From Apiotrichum sp. Y4204 (taxonomy: Eukaryota > Basidiomycota > Tremellomycetes > Trichosporonales > Trichosporonaceae), in NCBI GenBank assembly GCA_025531455.1, contig JAMYHL010000037.1, positions 310,001 to 374,000 of the forward strand: a stretch of DNA of 64,000 bases. The letters run 5' to 3'. Of this stretch, positions 33,601 to 39,891 are shown piece after piece. How positions within the stretch are numbered: position 1 is the first letter of the stretch; the number at the start of each line of letters is the position of its first letter. A program made the translations under genes and the position numbers. The notes below the pieces were generated by a model, which ran no database searches, had not been told where the DNA came from, and saw only the letters and a program-made list of their open reading frames with translations.

Positions 33601-35606
33601 GGTGAGTGTGTTTGGCATTCCTGGTGATACGAGATAAGAGATCTCTTGGGATCAGGGCGCTCTTTCTCAGCCAGGGGTCCTATGCGTGGGGGGCCCTGTG
33701 TATCGGGTGTGTGGGTGATCTCATATAGCATGTGTAGGGGTTCCGGGTATTGGATCATGTCCCGGTCGTGGAGATCTATGGACCACGAGGGGTGTTGGGG
33801 ATTGCGGCGCTGGTGACTGGAAAGGGCCCGTCCCACGGTGGGGTGTGGGTGAGGGGAGGTGTGAGCGCGGGTGAGAATGTTAATATCTGCCGGACACGTT
33901 TGATCTCGAGATCTGTGTCTCATGCCGAGATCCAAGCCGGGCTGGTCTTGTTTGTTGTGATTGGCGTCCTTCGTAGTATTAAATGTGGTCACCATGGGGC
34001 TTGGGGGGAAGGGGGTTTGGGGGGTGCGAGAGTTTAGGATCGCTCTGGGCGGTTGTAGGGCAGACCAGAGGTACTGGACTGACTGGGTTTGTGATGCGTG
34101 TGTGTGGTTCTGCATAGGTGTGGTGTTTGTTTTAACCTCACCGGGGTGGGGAGATGGAGCTGCGTGATTGCTTGTTCCAATATCCATTGGGTATTGTGGT
34201 TCAGGCCAGTGTGGGGTTGTACAGTACCAGGTCATGGTGGTTGCTGTCGGGCCTCCATTCGTCCATTGGTGGTTGTGGTCGATGGGGTCCACTGGACCTT
34301 GACACTTAACAGGGCCTCTAGCGGCAACATCTATGTGATTGTTATCGTAATGCTTCTTTTGTTCTGCACGGGGGGATTCAAACTGTATGCCCTGGTCTAG
34401 CCGTCTGGGGGTTTTGTGTGGCTCTAAGTGCTCTGGTCTGTCCATGGTGGCTCGGGATTCATTGAGACCGGTGTATCTGACGTTCAGGGCCTCGGTTTGT
34501 GATACATCATGAAGATGAGGAGTCCGGGTGGGTCGTGCAAGGTCTACGGTTGTGCGATGTATGGATTGTATAGATTGTATAGACAGGGGCATTAATTCTT
34601 GGTGAGGCAACCCTAGTCCTAGTGTCATGGACTGATGTGTGTGTGAAGCTGGTGCGGGGGGTTTGGTCACGTATGTGAAGTATTCCGCTGGTGGAGATCT
34701 GTTCTGTGCAGTCGTGTGATGTGTACCAGTGTGTGTCCAGTAGAAGTCATTAGGTGTCTCCCAGTGTCCGGGGTGGCTCTGTCGGGTGGTGTAACCTATC
34801 ATAGCAGGGTTCGCGATCAGTCTGTCTTCGGGGAGTATCATATGAGATGTTGGGTGTGACGAGATAAGTGTTCCAGTGATCCAGCGGCGGGTTGGGTGCA
34901 GTATCACCGGTTGACAGTCATTCGGGTCAGAACCTGTTCGCATGGGGGCTGGACACAGGAGTAGGGTTGGATTAGTGGACTGAGGCAGTTCATGTGTATA
35001 TGCACTGGACATTTTGGAAGTAACGAGGACAGGGAGTAAGGCAGCCGGAGCTGGGAGCACGGAGGCCGTGTCCGACGAGGTGAGTGACGACCAGTCAGCC
35101 CGCAGATGGTAGTTACACCACTGTGGAGCCGCAGCCCTTGCCACTGAGCGCTCATCCAATACAAGAACCCGGTTTAGATTAAAAATTGTAATGTGGCGCG
35201 ATGGTAACGCCGTTGGAGAGGTTGTAGAGTCCGGGAGGGCCGCATTCGAGAGCCTGTGACCCGGTTGGTAGGGATCAGTTGTCGCTGTTAGGTTATCAAT
35301 GGCCCGTGCGGTGTGGTGCGTTGAATCGATTGCGACCCCTAGGTGGGCAGGGGGTAATCCGCACGTCCGCGGGGCGATGTGGGTTTCGACGTTTGGAGGT
35401 TGGTGGTTACGGCCGACAAGGCACTGATGACCGTGGGTGCACTGTGCAGGGGGTGGTTGTGGGACGTCCGGGGTAGGGAGGAGTTGGGTGTGTGGTTGCA
35501 GGGCAGTTTTTGTTTGGTGTGAAGTCCAGTGTGGTTGAGTGGTGATTATTATTGCGCGGGTGCTAGCTGCCCACGCGAGCGCAAGTAGGGTGAGGGTTAA
35601 GATCAT
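24615..35606 (-). CDS. LINE polyprotein: ORF1-like, APE endonuclease, RT, RNase H
   Basis: One open frame of 3,663 codons. Residues 1-824 begin with a hydrophobic stretch and then look like translated non-coding DNA (Pro/His/Thr-rich); the likelier start of protein is Met825 (33134, MATSNIPPDS). ORF1-like region at about 825-1,300, with a coiled coil around RRIQDLQNEITSLRSTID. APE endonuclease at about 1,695-1,945: LNCTSM, ALSEYGL, VYAPTPDG, ILGDFN and TDHRPV all present. Reverse transcriptase at about 2,270-2,550: KRDHMKGFD (motif A), QGDAASPIKY (motif B) and EAMDDSVLF (motif C, MDD rather than the usual FADD). RNase H at about 2,855-3,010: ATDGSHH, GHAEILA, VTDYQSA, NNTADLLAKR. Zinc knuckle CPLCHHN-x8-H-x3-C near 3,140. 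A Pro-rich tail follows. Both catalytic Asp of RT and all RNase H acidic residues are kept. A cryptic intron between ORF1 and endonuclease cannot be excluded. Confidence 0.85.
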   Translation of the reverse strand: MILTLTLLALAWAASTRAIIITTQPHWTSHQTKTALQPHTQLLPTPDVPQPPPAQCTHGHQCLVGRNHQPPNVETHIAPRTCGLPPAHLGVAIDSTHHTARAIDNLTATTDPYQPGHRLSNAALPDSTTSPTALPSRHITIFNLNRVLVLDERSVARAAAPQWCNYHLRADWSSLTSSDTASVLPAPAALLPVLVTSKMSSAYTHELPQSTNPTLLLCPAPMRTGSDPNDCQPVILHPTRRWITGTLISSHPTSHMILPEDRLIANPAMIGYTTRQSHPGHWETPNDFYWTHTGTHHTTAQNRSPPAEYFTYVTKPPAPASHTHQSMTLGLGLPHQELMPLSIQSIQSIHRTTVDLARPTRTPHLHDVSQTEALNVRYTGLNESRATMDRPEHLEPHKTPRRLDQGIQFESPRAEQKKHYDNNHIDVAARGPVKCQGPVDPIDHNHQWTNGGPTATTMTWYCTTPHWPEPQYPMDIGTSNHAAPSPHPGEVKTNTTPMQNHTHASQTQSVQYLWSALQPPRAILNSRTPQTPFPPSPMVTTFNTTKDANHNKQDQPGLDLGMRHRSRDQTCPADINILTRAHTSPHPHPTVGRALSSHQRRNPQHPSWSIDLHDRDMIQYPEPLHMLYEITHTPDTQGPPRIGPLAEKERPDPKRSLISYHQECQTHSPHDSRLLRSTRILGTTPHLQTPPSLSLRTPPINNWIRHPSRPSQAATCAHLDLADLDLLSPHTHAHAPLTPTHDLQHTSVTPRPTLCELRLHRSLVINPTHPATYPNPHAKEPAAHQIKCPTTLPLLADSYPHLPPPLTPLTYSPPHPSFPTSLISMATSNIPPDSAPHPGAHLALSSTIDYEAANLISLDDDVIDTEGMSLDADPFAKPSYADLELLLFGLSGPSTAAILTKTRLILQHINDGFNLPTDIQIDPESLFVEPGAGDSRGNSFVDRTMRIRFTPDALQNGVASINLLHTLRVRLLKRDIAAFWMTGPSTSKLAVAVCKVTLSTSKRHAEGKSAVPDKNAAFKFAKKCCASLNIHDARPWGNLQPLNNQTAQPSFHIDLPTPWDVDALIKHSSERDTPFQAEIGGSWFDFHFVRINNIIPSPGPATLALAAEDTLTEDQLKYLAKFLVRQYLADLDRRSQPRPDPMPRVVNICNTLGIHTRWGTITFSDYTVFHFVLNNLADIPIPSAILVVTTFTKAMEGGFNVRMLTNPRNGPGFSQRLDTTLTKASAAQEKTAAALHEDNKQTRNALGGLFKYVAMTSHTQTMNTFALSEHQATTNKHQNQTLRFSRRIQDLQNEITSLRSTIDQKTTSLMMASVLNTPAADTELLRKAIESASAQLKTLLDEKTKWQQKLETHEECPVNFPRLEAPPSIETFLSNFGPGPSNLITSSTITSDNLTQDANNPVQTTAPLSPPDPSGKGKGRMEIDEVSDPLHPPNPPTAHIPLCTDSNPLEPLPTDYTVISKYSHASQAVKHRPPGPTQLAHPSCTLLCTHTQPTPQTPRTRHPAMFQNAPLRPTMTQTGPVIPNPPLRTPRTLATPKQPMPPPRPPTHLPDPPGNRAFGYPGPPHPPKIVSLTTQHAASLNPHPPQTYPPAATTTVQQARAEHNIKITRQHERLDESDAQSPSSPVATRPADSPATIIPVQSTPHQHGMNLIIALLICMCIYKRPLQITHNPVISLIIILPQASAAHLPAPNILSTLTLNCTSMTPYNVPKLDALTLLVDQVLPHVIALSEYGLRHLHLPPWTHPAYSMVTSCHPTKQSSSTATFIHRSIAYTSPQLPPVPNDLLGRISMADLILPVNNRPTIVRAITVYAPTPDGSRNTQVEYENFWDYISSLIQGIDHWFILGDFNCVLNDWEMSIEGSTLHRARQVCYRNFLAIHNAIDSWNQFPHTNVRTHWTFGRGAQPAAPGTRRNQGTSHRIIDRLTCSPSLRIADITIPNRTVPDTDHRPVITHLSLANLSLPRSTFRTRIQPRYLRPKDREDPRFTAMAEALAPFTIAPIVDEASHNRAIEEIQEAMAQAAEASFVRKYKNPPNAMWRPAPSPQESRLKTHLEATKKLIRRMKLHPDVTATSLSPIEQELISLSNQLSEHDPTSPKALRTLRNSIATQLRKFHPSASFSPSTTEIEANYARALRGGPIKRLLRTHHITNAPAILSPEGNLLTSPKHKLQAFTHHFNTLLQRPPIPTQVPKPWLTSPTIRALKRSITRDPKPHAWPALMSLPDLRLILNSGNPCPSPGPDGMEKWMLKRAPESFLQCVLSVCNYAIKTNSFPKPLKDNFLSPLYKSGDPTRPTNYRGIVFANLIQSIIAAWLAHFLQKTAWKAGLIPPTQIATQKGVQTGDLTAFLASVHKLAQRMKTSLYTIKRDHMKGFDFLSPTGFEDAVTAYGLPASLIDFERARAESVQLLVRTQDGIGPPILTTGQLKQGDAASPIKYTLTMSMLHHWLNDCEGHRAPTLTTRQQLNPHTHPDFLRLKLLSVEAMDDSVLFSRSWRELEELTDLAEKFQATYGIVTAWSQKTTCAVYGQTPLGLPSHVELIINGHLRSIPVDRSPSFLKTFIDDPHASAIKISNIIIDFSIPRSPALNLNVARRIAWGILIPKIRPLLAHQPLTEVDAAKADKQLADKVCEALYLPATAHPLLSLPIEHKGFGFPSIRTINAELAVLTTLRALNHRFEPFALAAHMTLANWTCSPHQCCVNPLLHPTPRQTQTHETQILRKPPVPHAWRVARTALGRANLKITPTDLSYHISSCSMAHTLSAAHATLCSDHHLSSDPSKRIPLPPYSHATYNIPVSTFLVTSANDGSRWQHTPWPRILAHHDTSLLVPRQRRRSGFLQLLQPPMDIITGTTVNIPDHDSTLSIWATDGSHHESYRHPTDTRLSSINPPSTSAAIVGPTNKSVTYSLSGLESHAGHAEILATAAALLATQYDPNSSHEIVTDYQSAVQTARHIQSDDTIFNLTWQAKPLREVIAVLRMAMIQTQAKIRPPCAIAVTHVKAHTLNTDIRSRLNNTADLLAKRAHSPHLHSSYPPNTDQNTNTLNILHTILPPPTAFMPNHAVMGRNGYMNDTWRLAIQRSSHEHTLTQLPTALFLRLKGEYMLARVPCDPYFHTISPAKFLPKLQYLTRTNLLDTPATLFRKYNTDPECPLCHHNWADTAHIFIHCPTLETIRTKAITEQTSKPPRPPRHVTYPDRQNFDPALVASAWRTYTRLTFSHESPFTGSYYHGYTSPPPNPLQPWHQSRMYRACVSVAATVWGAWIRLTPVPQDITTTTTTNTTTSKPGKPRSSTLRGPQPDVARPNPAGYKLIRIRQAPPKGASRPAKPTTSSTAPTTHPRFDTNTRTQTNTYDPINPNAIVNSAAITNANTNTTSTTNANHNGTNAHTIHPSPITNPQSQTSIRSPANPNTTTRTDANTDRSDTTPVTQPKRIRPTSNAPASSPPHPIPATTPMPRPRTNTIQPTDPPTPNDPSVITPTNMEIPDNIPFTDEEFANYIPTRVPHPRLLARISHQMSHADPTGSTHMTATHSRIPHPDVLARLLADPSPETAAEVHRVIEASRAHHQRITGPSRESATIVQPTHSGQTHNTRHTLTNPPPPRHNPPRKSLKIKPTNHRNRAGNLPLAHPAPPTKRPRSPDSATPDHAHRRPHKQQFVAATLKRKRDEHDLPTNT

Positions 35607-36118
35607 GGTGATAGGTCGGGATGGTATGTGCGGCCCAGGTGGTGGATGAGGCTGTTTAGGCGAATGTGTGGGTTGAGACGTGGGAAAGTGGGAAAGTGGG
35701 ATGCGGGCGGTGTGAGAGACGAGGCGTGTTTGGATACTGTGTGTAGTGGTCCCACGAGTGAGTGATATCGTGGGAGAAATGGGACGCAGGGTCCCCCAGT
35801 CTGTCGTAGAGGGTGAGGGTGGTGCTCAAACAGAACGGTGCGGGAACCGCTGGTGCGGGGGGGAGTTGGAGTGGTCAAGCCTGGAGTCGCCGGAGCCCGG
35901 AGCGACGATGGAGTGATGGGGCCCTTGAGGACGGGGCGGTATTGGGTCGCCCAGTAGTGGGAAGTTGGTCCGAGGCAGGCGACGAGGGTCAGCGGGGAAG
36001 GCGCCGGTGATGACTATAGGGTGCCTTGTTAACGGTGGTAGTCCGGTGATGGTGCTGGAGGTGCCAGCGCTGGTTGTGATGGTGGCGGTGATGGTGCTGG
36101 TGATGGTGCTGATGGTGG

Positions 36119-36120
<2 letters not shown>

Positions 36121-36159
<39 letters not shown>
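36121..36159. repeat. (ATG)13 / (CAT)13 microsatellite at the LINE 5' end
   Basis: Thirteen uninterrupted ATG units on the plus strand, which reads (CAT)13 at the 5' terminus of the minus-strand LINE, two bases inside the target-site duplication. Imperfect GGTGATG/CACCAT units continue further into the element. Confidence 0.95.
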
Positions 36160-36161
36160 TT

Positions 36162-36169
36162 ACGTTGCC
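36162..36169. repeat. Target-site duplication, 5' side of LINE
   Basis: ACGTTGCC, identical to 24537..24544. To its right the sequence loses the G/T bias of the element's plus strand and becomes ordinary flanking DNA. Confidence 0.7.
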
Positions 36170-36308
36170 TGTGAAAATTACTTTGAGCTGATTTCCCAGG
36201 ATCTCAAGTAACTTCCCACGCCCTGTCTGTTATCAATCCGACCCCCTTCACCCTTCACGTCACATCTCCCATGGCCACTGTCTCAACCACCCACTCGCTC
36301 GCGACAAG

Positions 36309-37949
36309 ATGGACCAGCCAACACGCGCGACAGACCCCAGGGGAAGCGGCGTCTCCGACTCGCTCGCGTCGATAACGCGGGGAGGACCACCACCAACGCA
36401 CCTCCAGCTCGAGCATCAGCAACTGCACGACCTGATCGCGCACTACCTGTCGACGCACTACCCTGCCGCGCTTCCCGCGTTCCTGTCCGCGTCGGGCGCA
36501 GCGGATCCAGCTGAGCTTCCGCCGCCGAATCCTGACCTCCGCACAATGATTACCGATGCGGTGAGCGCCGCGCGCGCCGAGGAGGTTGCGCGCCAGCTCG
36601 CGGCGGCCACCCTTGAGGATAAATTGTCGCTCGAGAAGATGCTCGCGCTCCCCCTTCCCCCGGACGACACCCTCACCCGCGTCGCGCGTACTCTTCCGCT
36701 TGCGGCGGCGAATCTCCTTGCTGTGATTGTTGCGGATGTGCCGTTCAGAAAGTTTGATACCTCGCTGGCACAGTATGTCGCCGGCCGCAAGCGGTGCGCA
36801 ATCGTCAGTGCGGCGGACCGCGAGGTCCGCGTTGTGGAATACGATTCTGGCGAGGTGAGTGATGGATAATCATGTTCGGATGCAGCTGACCACAGGTGAC
36901 TGAGCTTCTCACGCACAAGACACCCGTGCTGTGTATGGCGAGCCATCCGACGCAGCCTCGCTACCTCGTCACGGGCTCGATGGACGGCACGACGGCGGTG
37001 ACGGATCTGATGACGTCCGAGGTGGTGCAGAAGTTTACTGCGGGCAAGTTTGTCGTGCGCGTCGCGTTCAGCAGTGATGGTAGGTGGTTGGCGGCCGCGA
37101 GCTACGACCACACGATCTCGGTGTACGAGGCACGGGACGAGGTGCGCCACGAGGTAGCGGAAGCGGGGAGTGATGACGAGGCTGAGCTCCTGGACCCCCA
37201 GGACGACCCTGCTCTGGCCGCACCGCCGACGCTGCGGTATGAGCTGCGGCACACGGTCAAGACGGAGCAGAACCCCGAGGCACTGCTGTTCCACCCTCAG
37301 GCTGAGTGGCTCCTGTACACTGTGCGGGCGAGTCATGAGTTGCATTACCTCCGACTTCCATCTACACCAGCTTCTGAGCCCTCAACGGCAGAGGCCAGCG
37401 CCCCAACAGAGTCTGCAGAGGCGTGGAGCACTCGCACAAAATCGTTCAACCCTCATCCCCTCGACTCGCACGTGTCCTTCTCGGTTCTCGACATCGCGCT
37501 GCACCCGTCTGGTCGCATAATTGCGTGTATCACAGGCGACCACGCAGGGACCGCTGGCGAGCGCGTGCTCATTTACGGCGTGGAGCCCGATGAGGTGGGT
37601 GGATAATACAACATAGCTCGACGACATCGACTAACAACAGACGGATCGCCTGGCGTGTATCTGGACGGGCGCCGAGTCGGACGCGTTCGTCCTCCCCCGC
37701 GTGGCATGGTTGCCGTGCGGGCGTGGTGTCGTCACCTCGTCGCCTACAGGCCACATCACACTGCTCTCTACGACTGGCGAGGTGCGCTCGCAGCTGCAGG
37801 TGCACAGTGCGCAAGGTCCCGGAACGAGTGATGTCGTCCGCGACATGGCGGTTGTCCCAGTTCACGACGAGGACGATGATCGGGATGGGTGGGAAGTCGT
37901 GAGCGTCGGATACGACCGCTGTGTGCGGTTCACGCGTGGGCGGCCATAG
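36309..37949 (+). CDS. LisH / WD40-repeat protein
   Basis: Exons 36309..36854, 36896..37594 and 37641..37949 (introns 41 and 46 nt, both phase 0) give 517 residues. A LisH-type dimerisation motif sits at about 32-62 (QQLHDLIAHYLSTHYPAAL, with the Y-L-x-x-x-Y-P pattern). A helical segment follows, then WD40-like blades from about residue 150 to the end: KRCAIVSAADREVRVVEYD, HPTQPRYLVTGSMDGT, SSDGRWLAAASYDHTISVYE, HPSGRIIACITGD, and a last one near VVSVGYDRCVRFT. No transmembrane or catalytic motif. LisH plus WD40 proteins are usually scaffolds in microtubule, ubiquitin-ligase or transcription complexes; I cannot assign this one. It starts 139 bp from the LINE target-site duplication and is convergent with the RCC1-like gene (109 bp apart). 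Confidence 0.82.
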
Positions 37950-38058
37950 TGCAAGAGTTGCGAGTTGTATATAGCTTCTTTATGGAAAGCCGGATGTCAC
38001 CGTTGTGACTACATGAAGTTTGGCCGTATGCGATAGCTCTGGTTTCCGTCCACAGACT

Positions 38059-39051
38059 CTAACTGTCCGTGGTATGTCCTTCCTGATAGACGACGGAGAA
38101 GCGCCCAGCATGGACGGAACGCACCGAAGTTGGGAGTGCAATCTGTGTCCAGTCCTTGACGCGCTTCAGACCTGAACCCAGCTGGCCAAACGTATCTGAT
38201 GTCAGCGTATCTCACGACTCGCAAAGTCTTACTCTTGCCACGCCCAAACACCCTGCCATCACCGAGCACGACGACTGCAAACTCGTCGCCGAGTCCAATA
38301 TCGAGGACCGTTTCCTCCTCTTCCTCGTCCTCATCCTCGTCACCAGCAAGGCTCACGCGTTCCACCTCCTCTCCGACGATATACGCCTCTTGGGCACCGG
38401 TCACTACCCCGAACATATCCCCGCCCCCGCACACCTTCTTGATCCCGAGACCCTCAAGCTCCTCGACGAGGCGGATCTCTGCCGCGCCGGTGCGGCGGTT
38501 AAACTCGAGGAGCAGGAGATGGCGTCGATCAACAAGTATCGCGAACCGCGTCGTCGCTGCGTAGATGCAAACCGACTCAGACCGGGTAAGAAGGGGATGC
38601 TCGATCCGCTCTCCGCCGGACTGGGCCACCAAGTCGTCCAGCGACGCGAAGACAAACACGCCCTCGTCAGCACCTGCTATCAGCACCGCGCGAGACGTTA
38701 CTCACGGTATCCCAGCGCGCCGAGGCGCGAGACCCCCACATCTTCCCAGAGCACAGTCTTCCCTCCCATAGTCAGTCCTTGGGGGCCGAGGGCCGCCAGT
38801 GGGCGGTCGGTACCAATTACGCGCCCGGACCCTAGTGCGGTGGGCTCGTCACCAAGCACCGTTATCCCGTCATCGTCGGTGAAGATTGTACATGTCCAGT
38901 CATGCCAGGCTACCGTGCCTTGCCCGATGCGCGTCGGCCCCAGGATGGGCGGACCGCCGGGCACGAGAGCGCCGCAAATGTTGTTCCCCATGCCGATCAG
39001 ATCGCCCTGGCCCAGCGCCGCAGCCGGCGGCTCCGCAGGCGTGTCGGTCAT
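38059..39051 (-). CDS. RCC1-repeat protein, Ats1/Kti13- or RCCD1-like
   Basis: Exons on the minus strand are 39051..38706, 38673..38233 and 38195..38059 (introns 32 and 37 nt), giving 307 residues. The naive frame runs through the second intron to 38009. Splicing it instead yields NTFGQLGSGLKRV followed by HAGRFSVVYQEG, the classic RCC1 blade signature, so I prefer the spliced form. Other blade pieces: DLIGMGNNICGALVPGG near the N-terminus, YRADEGVFVFASLDD, VCGGGDMFGVVTGAQ, GDEFAVVVLGDGRVFGRG. The length and single beta-propeller resemble yeast Ats1/Kti13 (a partner of Kti11 in diphthamide and tRNA modification), but RCCD1-like proteins look similar, so the exact orthology is open. The start Met (MTDTPAEPP) is the second in its frame; the first would add 26 basic residues. 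Confidence 0.75.
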
Positions 39052-39434
39052 CGCGTGTGTCGCTGCCTGGTCGTCCAAGCTCGGTTTTCTCCTCGGCAGC
39101 AGGCGATCGCCGGCGTATACTTGTTGCAATCGACGCCACTGGCGCGGAAGTCGGGATAATGGTCTGTTGTTATGGGAGTTTTAAGCAGTGATGGTCCAGA
39201 AGCAAACGAGTTCCACACGAACACGACCCTGTTGATCTGGACAGCCTCCACTCTTCTCCACACACCTGCGCCCCCACCTCTCCGTTGTGTTCGTACAAAT
39301 TCCTTTCCTCTCCGACGCCGCAATACCTTCATCGTTCACTCATCGTGGTCAGGATAACACCTGCACAGTTGAGCTGCAGCTTCGCGTGCTCCCGCACGAG
39401 TCGCGGCTCAGCGGCCAAAATGGCTTTCAACCCG
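39052..39434. other. Intergenic, RCC1-like promoter and tRNA 5' flank
   Basis: No gene seen. The right end (about 39401..39434) is closely similar to the upstream flank of tRNA-Ser copy 1, including CCAAAAT and GCTTTCAACCCG directly before the tRNA. Confidence 0.5.
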
Positions 39435-39515
39435 GGCAACGTGGCGGAGTGGTTAACGCGATTGACTCGAAATCAATTTCCTTCGGGAGCGCATGTTCGA
39501 ATCATGCCGTTGTCG
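39435..39515 (+). tRNA. tRNA-Ser(CGA), copy 5, no intron
   Basis: 81-nt tRNA identical by eye to copies 1 and 4, on the opposite strand and 15 kb away from the cluster. CGA anticodon, long variable arm, G discriminator, T5 terminator (ATCTTTTT). Its upstream flank resembles copy 1 and its first downstream bases (GTTATCTTTT) resemble copy 4. Confidence 0.95.
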
Positions 39516-39534
39516 GTTATCTTTTTCAGTTTTG

Positions 39535-39548
39535 CCCCCCCCCCCCCC
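39535..39548. repeat. Poly(C) run (C14)
   Basis: Fourteen consecutive C on the plus strand, 20 bp after tRNA-Ser copy 5. Confidence 0.9.
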
Positions 39549-39555
39549 TGGCAGC

Positions 39556-39583
39556 GAGCGCAACGAGTGGAGCGCAACGAGTG
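39556..39583. repeat. Perfect 14-bp tandem duplication
   Basis: GAGCGCAACGAGTG occurs twice head to tail. Probably a replication-slippage product; no function evident. Confidence 0.85.
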
Positions 39584-39891
39584 GGGCAGTGGGCCGAAAG
39601 GGAGTGGTGATTCTTAGAGATTGCGCATTGAGACCGTGGTACCGTGAATCGTGAATGATCATGAGCGACGCTCTTGGAACATGCCTGCTTTTCAGTCCGA
39701 GGTCATTGAGATATTGTCTGTCGACAGCTCAACAGAATGGATGGACGACCACACCACCGATAACCTCAGCAATCGCAATCAGTAATAACCAACGAGCCTA
39801 GTCGAACAAATACCTCCCACTCTCTGCCGTGCAGCTCTATGCATGCATACATACTGATACAGACTAACCCAACGTTCCCCAATTCCCTTCT

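Larger units (their letters stand above)
24545..36161 (-). mobile_element. 11.6-kb non-LTR retrotransposon in a tRNA-Ser gene
   Basis: LINE-type element read on the minus strand. Order 5' to 3': a (CAT)13 repeat at its very 5' end, about 3 kb with no recognisable domain, an ORF1-like region with coiled coil, APE-type endonuclease, reverse transcriptase, RNase H, a zinc knuckle, and a 70-bp 3' tail with two perfect palindromes. No LTRs and no poly(A) tail are visible. The coding strand is markedly A/C-rich along the whole length and this bias ends at the duplications. Direct 8-bp repeats ACGTTGCC flank it. The frame is uninterrupted, which suggests recent insertion and possible activity (inference). 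Confidence 0.85.
39516..39891. other. Spacer between tRNA-Ser copy 5 and SF3B1 3' end
   Basis: No gene seen. It holds the tRNA terminator, a run of 14 C at 39535..39548, a perfect 14-bp tandem duplication at 39556..39583, and the 3' untranslated region of SF3B1. Confidence 0.5.

Noticed and set aside
24615..36161. LTR retrotransposon
   Set aside because: No long terminal repeats, integrase or protease; APE endonuclease and the RT motifs are LINE-type.
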